This document shows, piece by piece, positions 33,201 through 43,757 of a stretch of 64,000 nt of DNA. The DNA comes from Takakia lepidozioides (lineage: Eukaryota; Streptophyta; Takakiopsida; Takakiales; Takakiaceae). The notes under the pieces are model-generated. The model saw nothing but the letters and a program-made list of their open reading frames with translations. It had not been told where the DNA came from and ran no database searches. Positions within the stretch are counted from its first letter, which is position 1; each line of letters begins with the position of its first letter. Location: positions 7,380,001 to 7,444,000 of the forward strand of contig CM060731.1 of the NCBI GenBank assembly GCA_030704615.1, given 5' to 3'. The translations under genes and the position numbers were made by a program.

Positions 33201-36200
33201 ATGCCGAAGGGGAGGAAGCAGATGCGTCTACAGGAGGAGATTGCCATCTCCGAGCAGCAGGCCACTCAGGCAACCCAGCCACCAGTGAGAGCTCCATGCG
33301 ATCGGGCTGCGCGCAGCTGATCGAGCACCGAACCCCCCATTTTGCTTCTGTAATTCTTAGACTGAATGCTAGGAGACTTGAATGCAGAACATGTTTGCAT
33401 GCCTAACAGGAAAGGTGGACGTGCTGGAGGGATCGCAGGAATCCGAAGAGCCGCAGGAAGAGTCCGAGGAGCTAGCTGCAGCACGTACACCCACCCGATC
33501 CCCGAGCGCGGGTATTCCTGCCGGGCCTAGCCCTGTGCGATTCAAAGACGCGTCTTCGAAGGGCAAGTTCAAAGCCCCAGAGATCGACTCGCGTTCTTCG
33601 GTCATGGAGAATCGCCAGCAGGGGTCGGGCCCTTCTCCAGCAAAGTCGAAGAAGAAGCAGCCCGTCCCTCTACTGGCTTCTGAACCGGCTCAGGCCGATT
33701 CACCCCCCCCCAACGCGAATGAAGCAGCAGGGTAGAAGATTCAATTGCAGCAGACACCTTCACCTGCAAGGATGAGGAAGCAGAAGGCAATCAGGGCGAC
33801 GGCGAACAATCTCCCGCAAAAAACCGCTTCCACGAGCTGAAGCTCAGTTCCTGGAGGATTTCCCGCCTGCAGATGTTGGGGCCGACTCTGCTGCAGCGAA
33901 GGCAATGGGATCGACCGTTGATCTCGATGGTACCGGAGGAGGGTGCTGCCGCTCAACGTTCGCAGCAAGACCTCACCACCGATGAGCAAGCAGGCCCGGA
34001 GGAGGCCTCTGCAATGGCAGAATTGCCCGCAGACAGGCCCCAGAGTGCAGCTCCAGTTGAGGATGCTCCAGCTGCTCAGCCACTACCGGCACCTACAGAC
34101 ATGTCTCCGGAGGATTTCAAAAGTGCAGCGGATAAAATGGAGGAGACACACAGTAGCATTGGCAGAGTTCTGGGCAGCAGGGTATTCCAGCGGACTCTTC
34201 GAATCCCACTCTGTCGCATGGTCTCCCTTCCCATCGTCAGGCAGGCCCTTCCGGAGATGTGGATAAGCTCAAGTTCGCATTTCGAGAAGGGTACCGTCTG
34301 GGATCGGCAGCGTTTTACGTTTCCATTGAGAATGAGGACGGCGAAACTCGTGGACCCACTGCCGATGAATTGTCAACGTGGGATACCCACTGGCACACTC
34401 GCAACACGAATTCGAGGCGACGCTGAAGGGTGATCCGACTTCGGCCATATGTCGGGTAAAATGTTCTTTGTGTGGGACGGGAATCACCGACTTCTCGCCT
34501 GGTGGGAGTACATCAAGCAGAACCATGCCAAGCACATTGGCTGGCATTACATGGTGGAGTGTGTCATCCTCAAGGTGAAGGCGGCAGACTCCTCCCTGCT
34601 CAAGAATGCCATGGCGGACCTCAACTCGTAAGATACTCATACCCTCCCTAGCACGTTCGAAATGCGGTGCCGCATTTCGGTTTCCATTCTGGTTTGTTTC
34701 CGTGCTTCCGTGTACTGAACTGGAGAGTGTGCCTTGCAGGGTCACTGAGAATGCGTACGTGCATACCCACATGGCACATATGCTGTACAGGGTGAGGAAA
34801 ACTGGTCTCACTCGATCCGCAAATGTTGCGGAAATGCTGGAGCCCGAGCTCATTCAGAAAGCCGTTGCAAAAAACGACCGGACATGGTATCGTCTCACTA
34901 TGGATGGAATGGTGGAGGTGATATACGAAGTAAGTCGTCCTCCAATTTCCTCTGCTCATCCTTCCCCATTTCAGTAATGTTTCCACATGAATCGAATGTA
35001 ACGCTTCTGCATGTTTTGTTGGCAGTCAAACATCAAGCTGGATTGGCCCATGCAAACGCTTCTCATGGAAAGTGAGGGGCAGGTTGAAAACGTTGCAGTC
35101 ATTGATTGAGCACTTGAAGGAAGCGGTGTCAAGTCCAGAACCAAAATACAAGTCAAAGCTTGTGAAGCTGGTGGCAATTGCAGATCCGGCACTTGGAAAG
35201 GACTTCATCCCCGAGATTGCAAACACTATTCTCGGGCCATGCAGCCGACATGCAATTGGAGAGAAACTGCATCCACTCTCAACGGCATGTGTGGAGGCGA
35301 AAGAGAAGGTGAGGTTTCAATGCACTGAAGTTCCTTCTAGCAATAGCCACTCTCTTCCAGCTCCTGACATTGGATCGGAAATGGCAGACACGGTGGCTGT
35401 CGATCTGGAATGCATCCGAGAGCATAAGGACAATGTGGTCTTTTCCACTGGAAGTTTCCGACCCTGCAGTGGATGTGTGGCTCAACCGTATGACTTGGTG
35501 GTTCCAGGTAATTCAAGGTACTTCCCCAGATTTGCTTTTCTGAAATGAATTCCCTGAACTGCTACGTGACAATGCATTTGGGAATCGCAGGTAATGTCGA
35601 ATGCGAAGGAGCAAGTCGTAATGCACACAAATTCGTTCGGCTTGTACGTCAAATGGGATGGAACACAGACATTGGAAGACTACGTGACACGTTTCAGATG
35701 TGCGTACAAGGACAACCTTTTCGCCAGAGAGCTACAGACAGCAAGAAGGAGCGTGGAGTTTACACATAGGAGGGAGCGGGGAAAGCTGCAATGCGAATTG
35801 TTTACAGGTGAAGCACAGCTGCCCTTGTATGCGAAGCTGGTTACGAGGTTTGTCTCGGAAATGCGGCACACCGCATTCGCATTTTATGTTTTCGGTGGCA
35901 CTCTGCGAGTAGGTTGGTCTCAACTTTTGCTCACGCATGCTGACTGCCTTGCAGGTATATGAAATACGTGCTCCTTCAGACAGGGGCCCTGGCTCAAGAG
36001 CCCCCGTTCTTCATGGCTGGACCGTGGCGGGCCCAAGCTGTGTCTACACACCCGAGATGCAGAAGAACAATGGCATCCCGCGCATCTCGTTGGATGCCGT
36101 GGTACCTGGACATGTCTGGCGGTGTATGTTGACGAGTCTGAGAAAGATCTGCACGCCTTGGCAGAAGAGAAGAGAAAGGAAAGACGTGTGTCCCTGCTGG

Positions 36201-38332
36201 GCCAAAGTCGGCAAAGGAATCTGCTGCTCTGGAAGAATCCAGAAAGGCAGCTGAGATGGCACAAAAGACGGTGGATGCAGCTGTGCAGGCCCAACAGAAG
36301 GGGTCGAAGAAGAGGACTCGCCAGCAAGGTAGCTGTTGTGACACCCGCCAAAACGAAGAAGCAGAAACAGCCTGTTCAGAAGAGGGTGAGGAAGAGGACT
36401 CCGATGGAGACTTTGCAACCAGCCCACCCCCCCAAACGCAGGTTGCCTCCCCTGTGCCCACCGTTGTCACGAGAGGCACGAGAACTGGCTCGGCAAAAGA
36501 AGGCACTCTTCAACCCCCCAGGGGGGCACCCTTTCGAGCCGGGGTGGAAATGAAGAGCCAAAGTGGCTCCCGAAACAGTAGTGCAGTGTGTAAATGAGAG
36601 TTTCTTGGCGGCTTTGGATGGACGGGCAGCCAAGTTGACATACATGAAGACCATGGAGGGTCTGAAGGGCAGAGCACTGAAGAAGGCGACTGCCGAAGAG
36701 CCTTCCGACACCCCAGGATTTCAGAATATGGTCTCGTTCTTTGAGAGGGTGTGTGCAGACAAGGATTGTAGAGGGGCGGAAATGCCACCGAGTGGTCTTG
36801 CGATATGATCATCTTGGATATTCCGGACGGAGAGCCTGTGGAAGGACTGCAAGCTTTGCCATCTTGGAACAGGTACTCGGAGGACTTTTGGAGAAAGGAT
36901 TCGGGCTTGCCCGCATGGTGTTGGACGACAGAGGCTGTGTGGTTGTCCTGGCGAGCAGAGGAAAAAAAACATTCAGACAGGAATTGCGAAGTGGACCCCG
37001 CAAGAGCGCCGTCCCGATTCTGAAAAAGAAGTGGACGTGCATCAACACACTGGGCCTTCGGTCAGAAGGGAAGAAGGTGATTACGACACTGGCACTCGTC
37101 CATTCATTTGCTTGGGTGTTTTCAAATGCGGTGCCGCATTCGGTTTCTAATCGTTCCCCCTGTGTATGCAGACAAAGCAGTTCGATGCATACTGCTTTGT
37201 GAAGGAGAACTCCACCTTTGCTTTCCGGAAGGAGGAGGAAAGGTTGACCCGAAACTGCGACCCCTCGATTACGACGTTCTGTTCAACAACGTTCCCAAGG
37301 AACTTCTCCCTCATAGCCTCACTTCAACGGAACCCCTGCGGTACTCACGGACTCGGAGCCCTGCCTTCATTCAGACAATTATGGAGACATGCACAGACGT
37401 GGAGGGCACAGTGCTCGACCTCATCTGTGGGACAGGTATGCAAAATCTTGATCTATGCTGTTCTGCAAATTCTCGTTAGGATGTAGTTCGCAACATCTGA
37501 AGCGCCATGTGGTAATGTGTGGATGGCATTGTAACAGGTGCCTCAATGTGGGCTGGGCGGTTTTCCGACCGGCACTCTTTGCCTACGAGGAGGATTCATC
37601 CGTGTGGGGATCCCATCTGGAAGGCTGCAACGGAATGTTAAGGCTCCCGAAAGAGCGGAAGTCTCCTCGGATTCGTCGGAGTCCGAGGAAGACACAGTGG
37701 ACATTGATGCGGAGGAGAACCCGGAATACGAGTGAGTGCAAACATTGTAAGTTTGCAAAGCTTCTGGGTCATTTTTGTCAAACGAATTTCCCGACTGTGG
37801 TTCTCATTAGTCTCGTTGATGATTGTCATGTGCAGGATTGCAGGGTCCGGGTCGAAACATGTAGGGCCTACACTTCCTGCCAGGAAGAATGTCCCGTTCT
37901 TTGCGAGGGGCCGACTTCATGACGAGCCCGGTGAGGGACTACTCCCTTCCTAGTTATGCAGCTAAACTCGCAAATACAGCGATTAGAAGAAGTGAGAATC
38001 CCAGTAAAGTAGAGCAGATTTTGGAGAGGGCTAGGGAGGACAGAAGGATAAGGAAAGAGTTGGCAGCAGCTCAGACAGGTAGACGGGTACAAAAGTACAT
38101 ATGTGATTCAGCGGATGAGAGCGACGCAGACAGGAAGGGAGGAAGACGACCCAACGGAGCTGAGATGGACAGTTCCGCAAGGGGAAGATGGGATTTTCGA
38201 AAGCCTGGCCAACGAGCAGTCCGCTGGAGATGAGAAAGGCACTGAGGGGGTGGAGGCGGAGCAGGACAGTCTAGAACAGGATGAGGATTCGGATGATTTT
38301 CAGATTAATAGAATTTTAATGAAGTCTCTGTA
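33201..38332 (+). pseudogene. ParB-like/amino-methyltransferase-like gene, left copy (frame-broken)
   Basis: Counterpart of the better copy at 54,707-59,827. The first ATG at 33,201 opens a basic exon with a GT donor at about 33,285. Later exons follow the same GT-AG plan up to an acidic tail near 38,330. The ParB-like block FVWDGNHRLLAW, the atypical motif IV ILDIPDG and the motif I region CGTGAS are all present. At least eight single-base differences from the right copy break the long frames, for example near 33,730, 33,800, 34,135, 34,405, 36,050 and 38,140. Most are in homopolymers, so they may be consensus errors rather than mutations. Single palindromes lie in three introns (34,658-34,679, 35,857-35,880, 37,124-37,140). 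Confidence 0.75.
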
Positions 38333-38445
38333 AATGTAAATTCTCTTCCAGAGTATATAAAGGAAATTCTGCCAGACATTCGTGACCCCTCTCCAGTGTG
38401 CATTCCAGCCACACAATCGCTCAAACCACGACGCTCCCAAAATCA

Positions 38446-39133
38446 GAAATGGGCACCGCATTTCCAAAATTTTGGCAACTCTAAGAACCTCTTTTGGAAA
38501 TGCGGCACCGCATTTCCAAAACAGGGGAGGGACTAAATTTTCCATTTCAATGTTGGCATAGTAAAAAGTAATCGGCCGATTGGAAATGCGGTGCCGCATT
38601 TCCAAAATTTCCTTTGTCCACACGCCAGTTTTGGCCTCTCCTGCTCATTGCATGGATGCCACCACGCTTACAGAGGTCGAACAAGGAGGTCGAGATGGCG
38701 GAATTGAAAATGCGGTGCCGCATTTCCATATTGGGGATGGTCGTTGTTCGAACTGCAGGCCCATCAGCAAAAATTGGCACCGCATTCCATTGTAAAAAAA
38801 AAGTTGATGACGGACATGGAAATGCGGCGCCGCATTTCCAGAACGGACATTGCAATTTGTCCATTTGCAGACCCTCTCACGGAAATGCGGTAACGCATTC
38901 CATCGCGCTGGTCGGAAATGTCACACTTTTCGAAGTGTTGGACGGAAATGCGGCACCGCATTCCCTTGTCCAAAAAGAAGTTTCCATTGCCAAGCTGGAA
39001 ATGCATCGCCGCATTTGCAATGCCAACCTCATTGTCTGTCCAATTTATAGACCCGTGTTGGTATTTCGTGTACCTGGACGGAAATGATGCACCGCATTTC
39101 GATGCCGACATGGAAATGCGGTGCCGCATTTCA
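38446..39133. repeat. Palindrome cluster 2 (left)
   Basis: About eleven copies or half-copies of the GGAAATGCGGYRCC palindrome, at spacings of 32-124 bp (for example centres 38,506.5, 38,592.5, 38,716.5, 38,828.5, 38,891.5, 38,954.5, 39,007.5, 39,090.5, 39,122.5). It lies between the convergent 3' ends of the methyltransferase-like gene and the 233-codon gene. It is less regular than array 1. Confidence 0.88.
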
Positions 39134-39389
39134 ATGTCCGACATGGCGTTACTCTGGTATATTCTTGACACATGACTCACATACCGGTTACTCTGCTATA
39201 TTCATCCGGACAGACACATTGTAGAAATGAGACATCAAATTGTAAACAGTGGGCCAATTCCGACAGTTATTCAACACAATGAAACACAATCATACAGAAG
39301 TGAGGTACGATGGGTTTATTGATCGGACACGATGTTTCACATTTACCAACTACAGACAAAACTAAGCCCTTCCTCCTTCTATATGGGCT

Positions 39390-40091
39390 TCACCAAGTCG
39401 ACGGAACTTTGATACCCCTCAAAACAAGCTCATCACTGCTGCGGCACCTCGAGGTAAACTGCAATTCGGTCGTTCTGCTGCCCTTGCTGGAGCCGACGAC
39501 AATGTCATGTCCATCAATGATACTACCATCATACATTGACAAGGTCACTGTGGGCCTCATGTGCCCGTGCGATTTGTCTTCGCAACTCAGCCGAATGTCT
39601 CCATACACTGGAAGAGCGGAGTGATCTGCACGTATATAGTTTTCCCCGGTGCCGTCCTCCCTGGTCCACTGGCAGTAGTTCCAGCGCCAAAGCGAGGCCG
39701 TGCGTGATCTGTCCGGCATCCCTTTCCAGCTTGGTATATCGAGGTCAACAATTTTCAGGACCCATGAACCGCATTGACCCTCGCCCTCACCTCGCTCAAA
39801 GCGGTAATAGCCCTCCAGATACTCCATTGCGCGCAAAGACTCTTGCTTGATTCCAGCAGCGTTTGTGAAAACAGAGAGCCAGACAATGATGTCTCCTGAT
39901 TCTTGTTTGAACATAGCATAATCGTGGCCATGATAAGGGCAGTCGGCTGGATTTCGGCGGCACGGCATCCTTGAAAAAGAGTAGCGGAGTACGCTCAATG
40001 ACAGCAGCTCCCGGATGGAGGAGGAGCAGCGCGGTGGCTGGAAAAAGTTCAAGCTAACGCTGCAATTCCTCACAAACACTCCAGGGCACAT
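39390..40091 (-). CDS. Element-encoded protein of unknown family, 233 aa
   Basis: An intact frame of 233 codons; family unknown to me. A hydrophobic, Ser-rich N-terminal 40 residues precede a Cys-containing RMPCRRNPADCP block, SGDIIVW, AMEYLEGYYRFERGEGEG, a Trp-rich centre (SLWRWNYCQW), ALPVYGDIRLSC and a probably beta-rich C-terminus. A polyadenylation signal AATAAA lies about 70 bases after the stop (39,315-39,320). It is clearly homologous to the C-terminal region of the methyltransferase fusion ORF at 42.9, 47.4 and 51.8 kb (shared RMPC.RN..DCP, DYAM, SGDI, YGDIR and the final ELVLR..EVP). No enzyme motif was recognised. It is the third gene of the large element. Confidence 0.75.
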   Translation of the reverse strand: MCPGVFVRNCSVSLNFFQPPRCSSSIRELLSLSVLRYSFSRMPCRRNPADCPYHGHDYAMFKQESGDIIVWLSVFTNAAGIKQESLRAMEYLEGYYRFERGEGEGQCGSWVLKIVDLDIPSWKGMPDRSRTASLWRWNYCQWTREDGTGENYIRADHSALPVYGDIRLSCEDKSHGHMRPTVTLSMYDGSIIDGHDIVVGSSKGSRTTELQFTSRCRSSDELVLRGIKVPSTW

Positions 40092-40133
40092 TTAAATTCC
40101 CCCCCTACAGGATCCTGGACCGATGAAGATTGG

Positions 40134-42474
40134 CTGCGATGATAGGGCAGGATGAGGCATTGTCATTGACTGCGCAGGCAGGGAATACTGCTCATGAGGT
40201 TGCGACAGAGCAACCACGGGACGCGTCTCCTACCTCTAAGTCTACTGGACTTACGGTTGCAGTTACGGAGGACAATTGGGAGCCTGACATTGAACCCATT
40301 GTCATTGGAGGAGAGAGACGACGTATACGGCGGTTCCTGAGGGCTTATAGGAATTGCTTTGCCTTCAGTTTGAAGGATTTGGGAGCAGTGAAGGGTCAAG
40401 AGATTTGTATTGAGTTGGCCACGGACACGCCAATCTTTCGGAGACCCAATAGATACAGTGGAGAGGTCTTTGATTCAGATGAGGACTCAAGATCTCTGGG
40501 AGGCTGGTTTGGTGGAGCTCTCAGGTTGAGCTCTCTGGTGGAGAGTATGCTTCAGCCACGGTGATGCAGCCCAAGAAGGATGTCTCTGGCAATTGGACGG
40601 AGAGACGTATGTGCGGTGATTACCGGCCTGTAAATCGTCAGACCAAGTCCGATAAGTATGCCATGCCCACACCGGATGAGATCTTTGATGCCATTAGGCA
40701 TGCCAAGGTCTCTAGCACTCTGGACTTGCGGTCCGGATATCACCAGTTGCCGATCAAGGAGGCAGACAAGCAGAAGACGACATTCTGGGGGATCAATGAG
40801 CACGGGAAGGATTGCCTATATCAGTGGCGGTTCTTACCATTCGGGCTTAAGAACGCTCCTGCAGAGTTCCAGAGAGTCATGGACAAGATCCTAGCAGGGG
40901 TGGACTTTGCTCGGTGCTACATAGATGACATCATCATCTTTAGTGCTACGGTGGAGGAGCACGAGAGACACCTTCAGGTGGTGTTTGAGTGCTTGAGAGC
41001 GCACGGATTGAAATTACATCCAGGGAAGTGCAAGTTCTTCCACAACCAGATTGAGTATCTGGGCCACATGATATATCATGGAGGATTGGGGGGTGCAGCA
41101 GACTAAGGTAGAGGCCATCGCACAGATTCCACGCCCCACGGATGTGAGCCGAGTTCGAGCTTTCATGGGGTTGGCAAACTACTATAGACGGTTTGTCAAG
41201 GGATTTAGTGCTATTGCAAAGGCTCTAACCAAGCTGACCAAGGTAGACCAGGAGTGGCAGTGGGAAGATGAGCAAAAACGAGCTTTTCATGAGCTCAAGG
41301 CGAGGTTGACCTCGGCGCCCATCTTGAGACGACATATCAGGGGGCGTCCCTTTCAGCTGCATACAGATTAGAGCATGTTGGGGCTTGGAGCGGTGCTCAC
41401 ACAAGTGGATGATGAGGGAAGAGAGTTCGTAGTGGCTTATGCTAGCCGCTCAAACAGAGTCTAATTATAGTTCATATGAGGGGGAGTGCTTAGCTGCAGT
41501 GTGGGCCATGACACACTTCAGGTGCTATCTATATGGCAATCTCTTCACTCTTGTCACGAATCACCAGCCACTCAAGTGGTTGATGGAGTCAGACAAGCTT
41601 ACGGGGCAGCTTGCACGGTGGGCACTTATACTCCAGGAGTATGACTTTCAGGTTGTGCATTGACCGGGTTTGGTCAATAGGGATGCGGATGGATTGAGTC
41701 GCAATCCATGCACGAGTTAGCAGGATGACACTGGAGCTCGGTGGCATGGTGAGACGGACGAGGAGATGGTGCCGGGATGGCATGCATCTGCCTTTTTGTG
41801 TATCTTGGCATCGGGAGGTCAGGTTGGACCTACAACAGGGATGACTGTAGACGGAGTGTCTGCGGACCTTGAGGCTAGTGATGAGCCAGATGGTGCTAGA
41901 GATATACATGAGGATTCGGTTGTGTTGGACTACCTCCGCACTGGAGACACGGCAGCTAGTGTGACTGCCAAAGAGAGGGATCAGATCCTGCAATGAGCCA
42001 AGAGGTTCAAGTGGGAGGGGATACATCTGCTTCGAGTGTGAGAGGATAGTCGGGTGAGGATCGTGCCTCACCCAACACAGCGTGCACGGTTAGTGCGGCA
42101 TGCCCATGAGGAGTTGGGGCATTTTGGAGTGCGACGCACTCATAGTCTACTGCAGGGGCAGTATTGGTGGCGTGGTATGCACACAGAGGTGCAACAGTTT
42201 GTGGCTAGGTGCATGGTGTGTGACAGGGTGCATGCTTCATTCAACGCCTCTATACCACAGTTGCATCATTTACCCATCATGGGATTGGGCTACAGGTGGA
42301 GTCTTGACTTCGCAGGGCCGTTACCACTGATGATGCGTCACCACAAATATGTATTGGTGATGGTGGAGCACTTCTCCAAGTGGATTGAGTTGGTTCCATT
42401 GCCTGACAAGGCTAGTGAGGGGGCTGCGTATGCATTCCTGGATCGTGTGCTTAGCCGATTCGGTGCTCCAGCTG
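40134..42474 (+). pseudogene. Gypsy-2 pol fragment: RT, RNase H, integrase (truncated)
   Basis: Plus-strand order: the pre-RT region with block IFRRPNRYS (40,134-40,560), then RT (40,561-41,100) with MCGDYRPVNRQT, STLDLRSGYHQLPI, FGLKNAPAEFQRV and catalytic YIDD near 40,920. Next is RNase H (41,110-41,663) with ANYYRRFVKG and SNYSSYEGECLAAVWA. Integrase (42,054-42,474) has its HHCC finger (HAHEELGHFG...CMVC), the first catalytic Asp (SLDFAGPL) and DRVLSRFGAPA, where an end of the large element interrupts it. Stops replace Trp or Arg codons near 41,370, 41,661, 41,995 and 42,040. The 5' side is cut at the shared arm breakpoint. It is a different family from gypsy-1 (YIDD against YVDD). Confidence 0.88.
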
Positions 42475-42560
42475 GGGGGCTGCTATTTCATGAGCCATGA
42501 GCCATGAGCGGCATGAGCCATGAGCAGAGTCGTAAGTGTGGAAAAAAACATGAGCAGCAC
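42475..42560 (-). repeat. Element end, cargo side, copy 1
   Basis: GGGGGCTGCTATTTC followed by six CATGAGC boxes. Here the end abuts gypsy-2 integrase at GTGCTCCAGCT rather than gypsy-1, so this copy lies at a different junction from those at 46,922 and 51,364. Confidence 0.75.
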
Positions 42561-42934
42561 TATTTTCCGGAAATGAGTGTCCGCGGGAATAGGGTTTAGG
42601 GTGCCACGGTCATAGGGGAGAAGGACCTCCCGATGAAGGAGGTTCGGCAATGTTATTTAGAATTATATTGAAAGGCAATGTTTCGCGAATGGTAGGGTGG
42701 TACTGCTCTGTACAATGGGGGCCCATTTCAGCCTACCAGCCACTTGCAAAATCCACCCACACTCCCAATCCCAAACGAAATGAGCAATGACGCATTCTCG
42801 GAACGATGGACACAGAATAGAATAAAAAGAGGGCACAATGAGGTTTATATTGATCCACATGAATTGCATTTGAAGCACGTCTACTGTGCTGATTGTGCAA
42901 TCAAATCTTTAGCCCTGTGCCTACTTAATACAAG
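42561..42934. other. Noncoding segment between element end and gene 3' end
   Basis: About 0.37 kb with no gene, repeated at 47,008-47,382 and 51,450-51,826. It contains a GGGTTTAGGG block and an AATAAAAAG near 42,821. No array palindrome is present. Confidence 0.4.
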
Positions 42935-43757
42935 TCATGTTGTCAATGGGACTTCGACTGCTCTCAGAACTAGCTCATGAGTCATGGGGCTCCTCCATGT
43001 AAAGTCGATTGCAGCCGTTGTACCGCCCCTAGTGATGTTCACCACAATGTCCTGCCCTTCAATCATACCACCATCGAATATGGAAATCTTCACGTTTTCG
43101 TCGTCCACACCAATGCGAATGTCCCCATACAATGGAGAAGAGGAGCGCACTCCTTGAGGAGAATAGGTCTCTCCGATGGAGTCCCCACGTCCAGTGGCAG
43201 CAGCAGTTCCACCGCAACAGCATAGCAGTGCGCCTTCTTCTGCATGGGTGACCGTCGTAGCTGGGAAAATCGGAATCGAGGATGCGCAGGAGCCACGGAC
43301 TCCTCAGACCAAGATCGTCACCCGCTCGAAGGCGTAGTGGCCTAGGATATACTCAAAAGCCACCAATGTTTCCACAATCGAACCAGTATCTTCTCTGTAA
43401 TCTGTGTACCAGATAACAATGTCTCCCGATGTGGCCGAATACATTGCATAATCGATGCCTCCAAATGGGCAATCGTCCCGGTTCCGGAAGCACGGCATCC
43501 TTGCAAAGGAGGACCTGAGGACGACTTGGATGCAGATGACAATGACCTTGCGGACAGCTACGAAGCCCTTAGATTTTGGAAATGATGCGAAGCGGAAGAG
43601 CAGTCCGGCCTCCAATAATGGAGCATTTGGGTCCCACGTACCCACCGACGGAGGTGGAACGTGTTCATCACGCCGGCGGTGGATGAACCCATACATCTTT
43701 CTCATCAACAAGTTATAGTTTGAGATCTGCCACCGAAGTCCATCCCCCGGATGGAAA
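42935..43757 (-). pseudogene. Unknown-family C-terminal region of the methyltransferase fusion, copy 1
   Basis: This is the downstream end of the reading frame that starts in the methyltransferase (454-codon frame 43,304-44,668). A missing C near 43,320, present in copies 2 and 3, moves the last 120 residues to another frame. Blocks RMPCFRNRDDCP, IDYAMY, SGDIVIWYTDY, LVAFEYILGHYAFERG, SPLYGDIRIGV and ELVLRAVEVP match the 233-residue protein of the large element. Function unknown. The stop lies about 460 bp from the element end. Confidence 0.7.

Larger units (their letters stand above)
26530..40133 (-). mobile_element. Large Mutator-like transposon, left arm copy
   Basis: Starts with a terminal repeat (GAGGTTTACTATTTC) at the gypsy-1 insertion point. 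It contains the transposase (minus), the first palindrome array, the ParB/methyltransferase-like gene (plus), the second palindrome cluster and the 233-codon gene (minus). It ends at 40,133, the same base at which the inverted right arm ends (52,779), but joined here to gypsy-2. The segment carrying the other terminal repeat is missing in this copy. From about 29,139 to 40,133 it is matched by the right arm at high identity apart from small indels. Confidence 0.8.

Noticed and set aside
26530-40133. Helitron or Polinton/Maverick identity for the large element
   Set aside because: No Rep/helicase, DNA polymerase B, capsid or packaging ATPase was seen; the DDE transposase, terminal repeats and 8-bp duplication fit a Mutator-like element.
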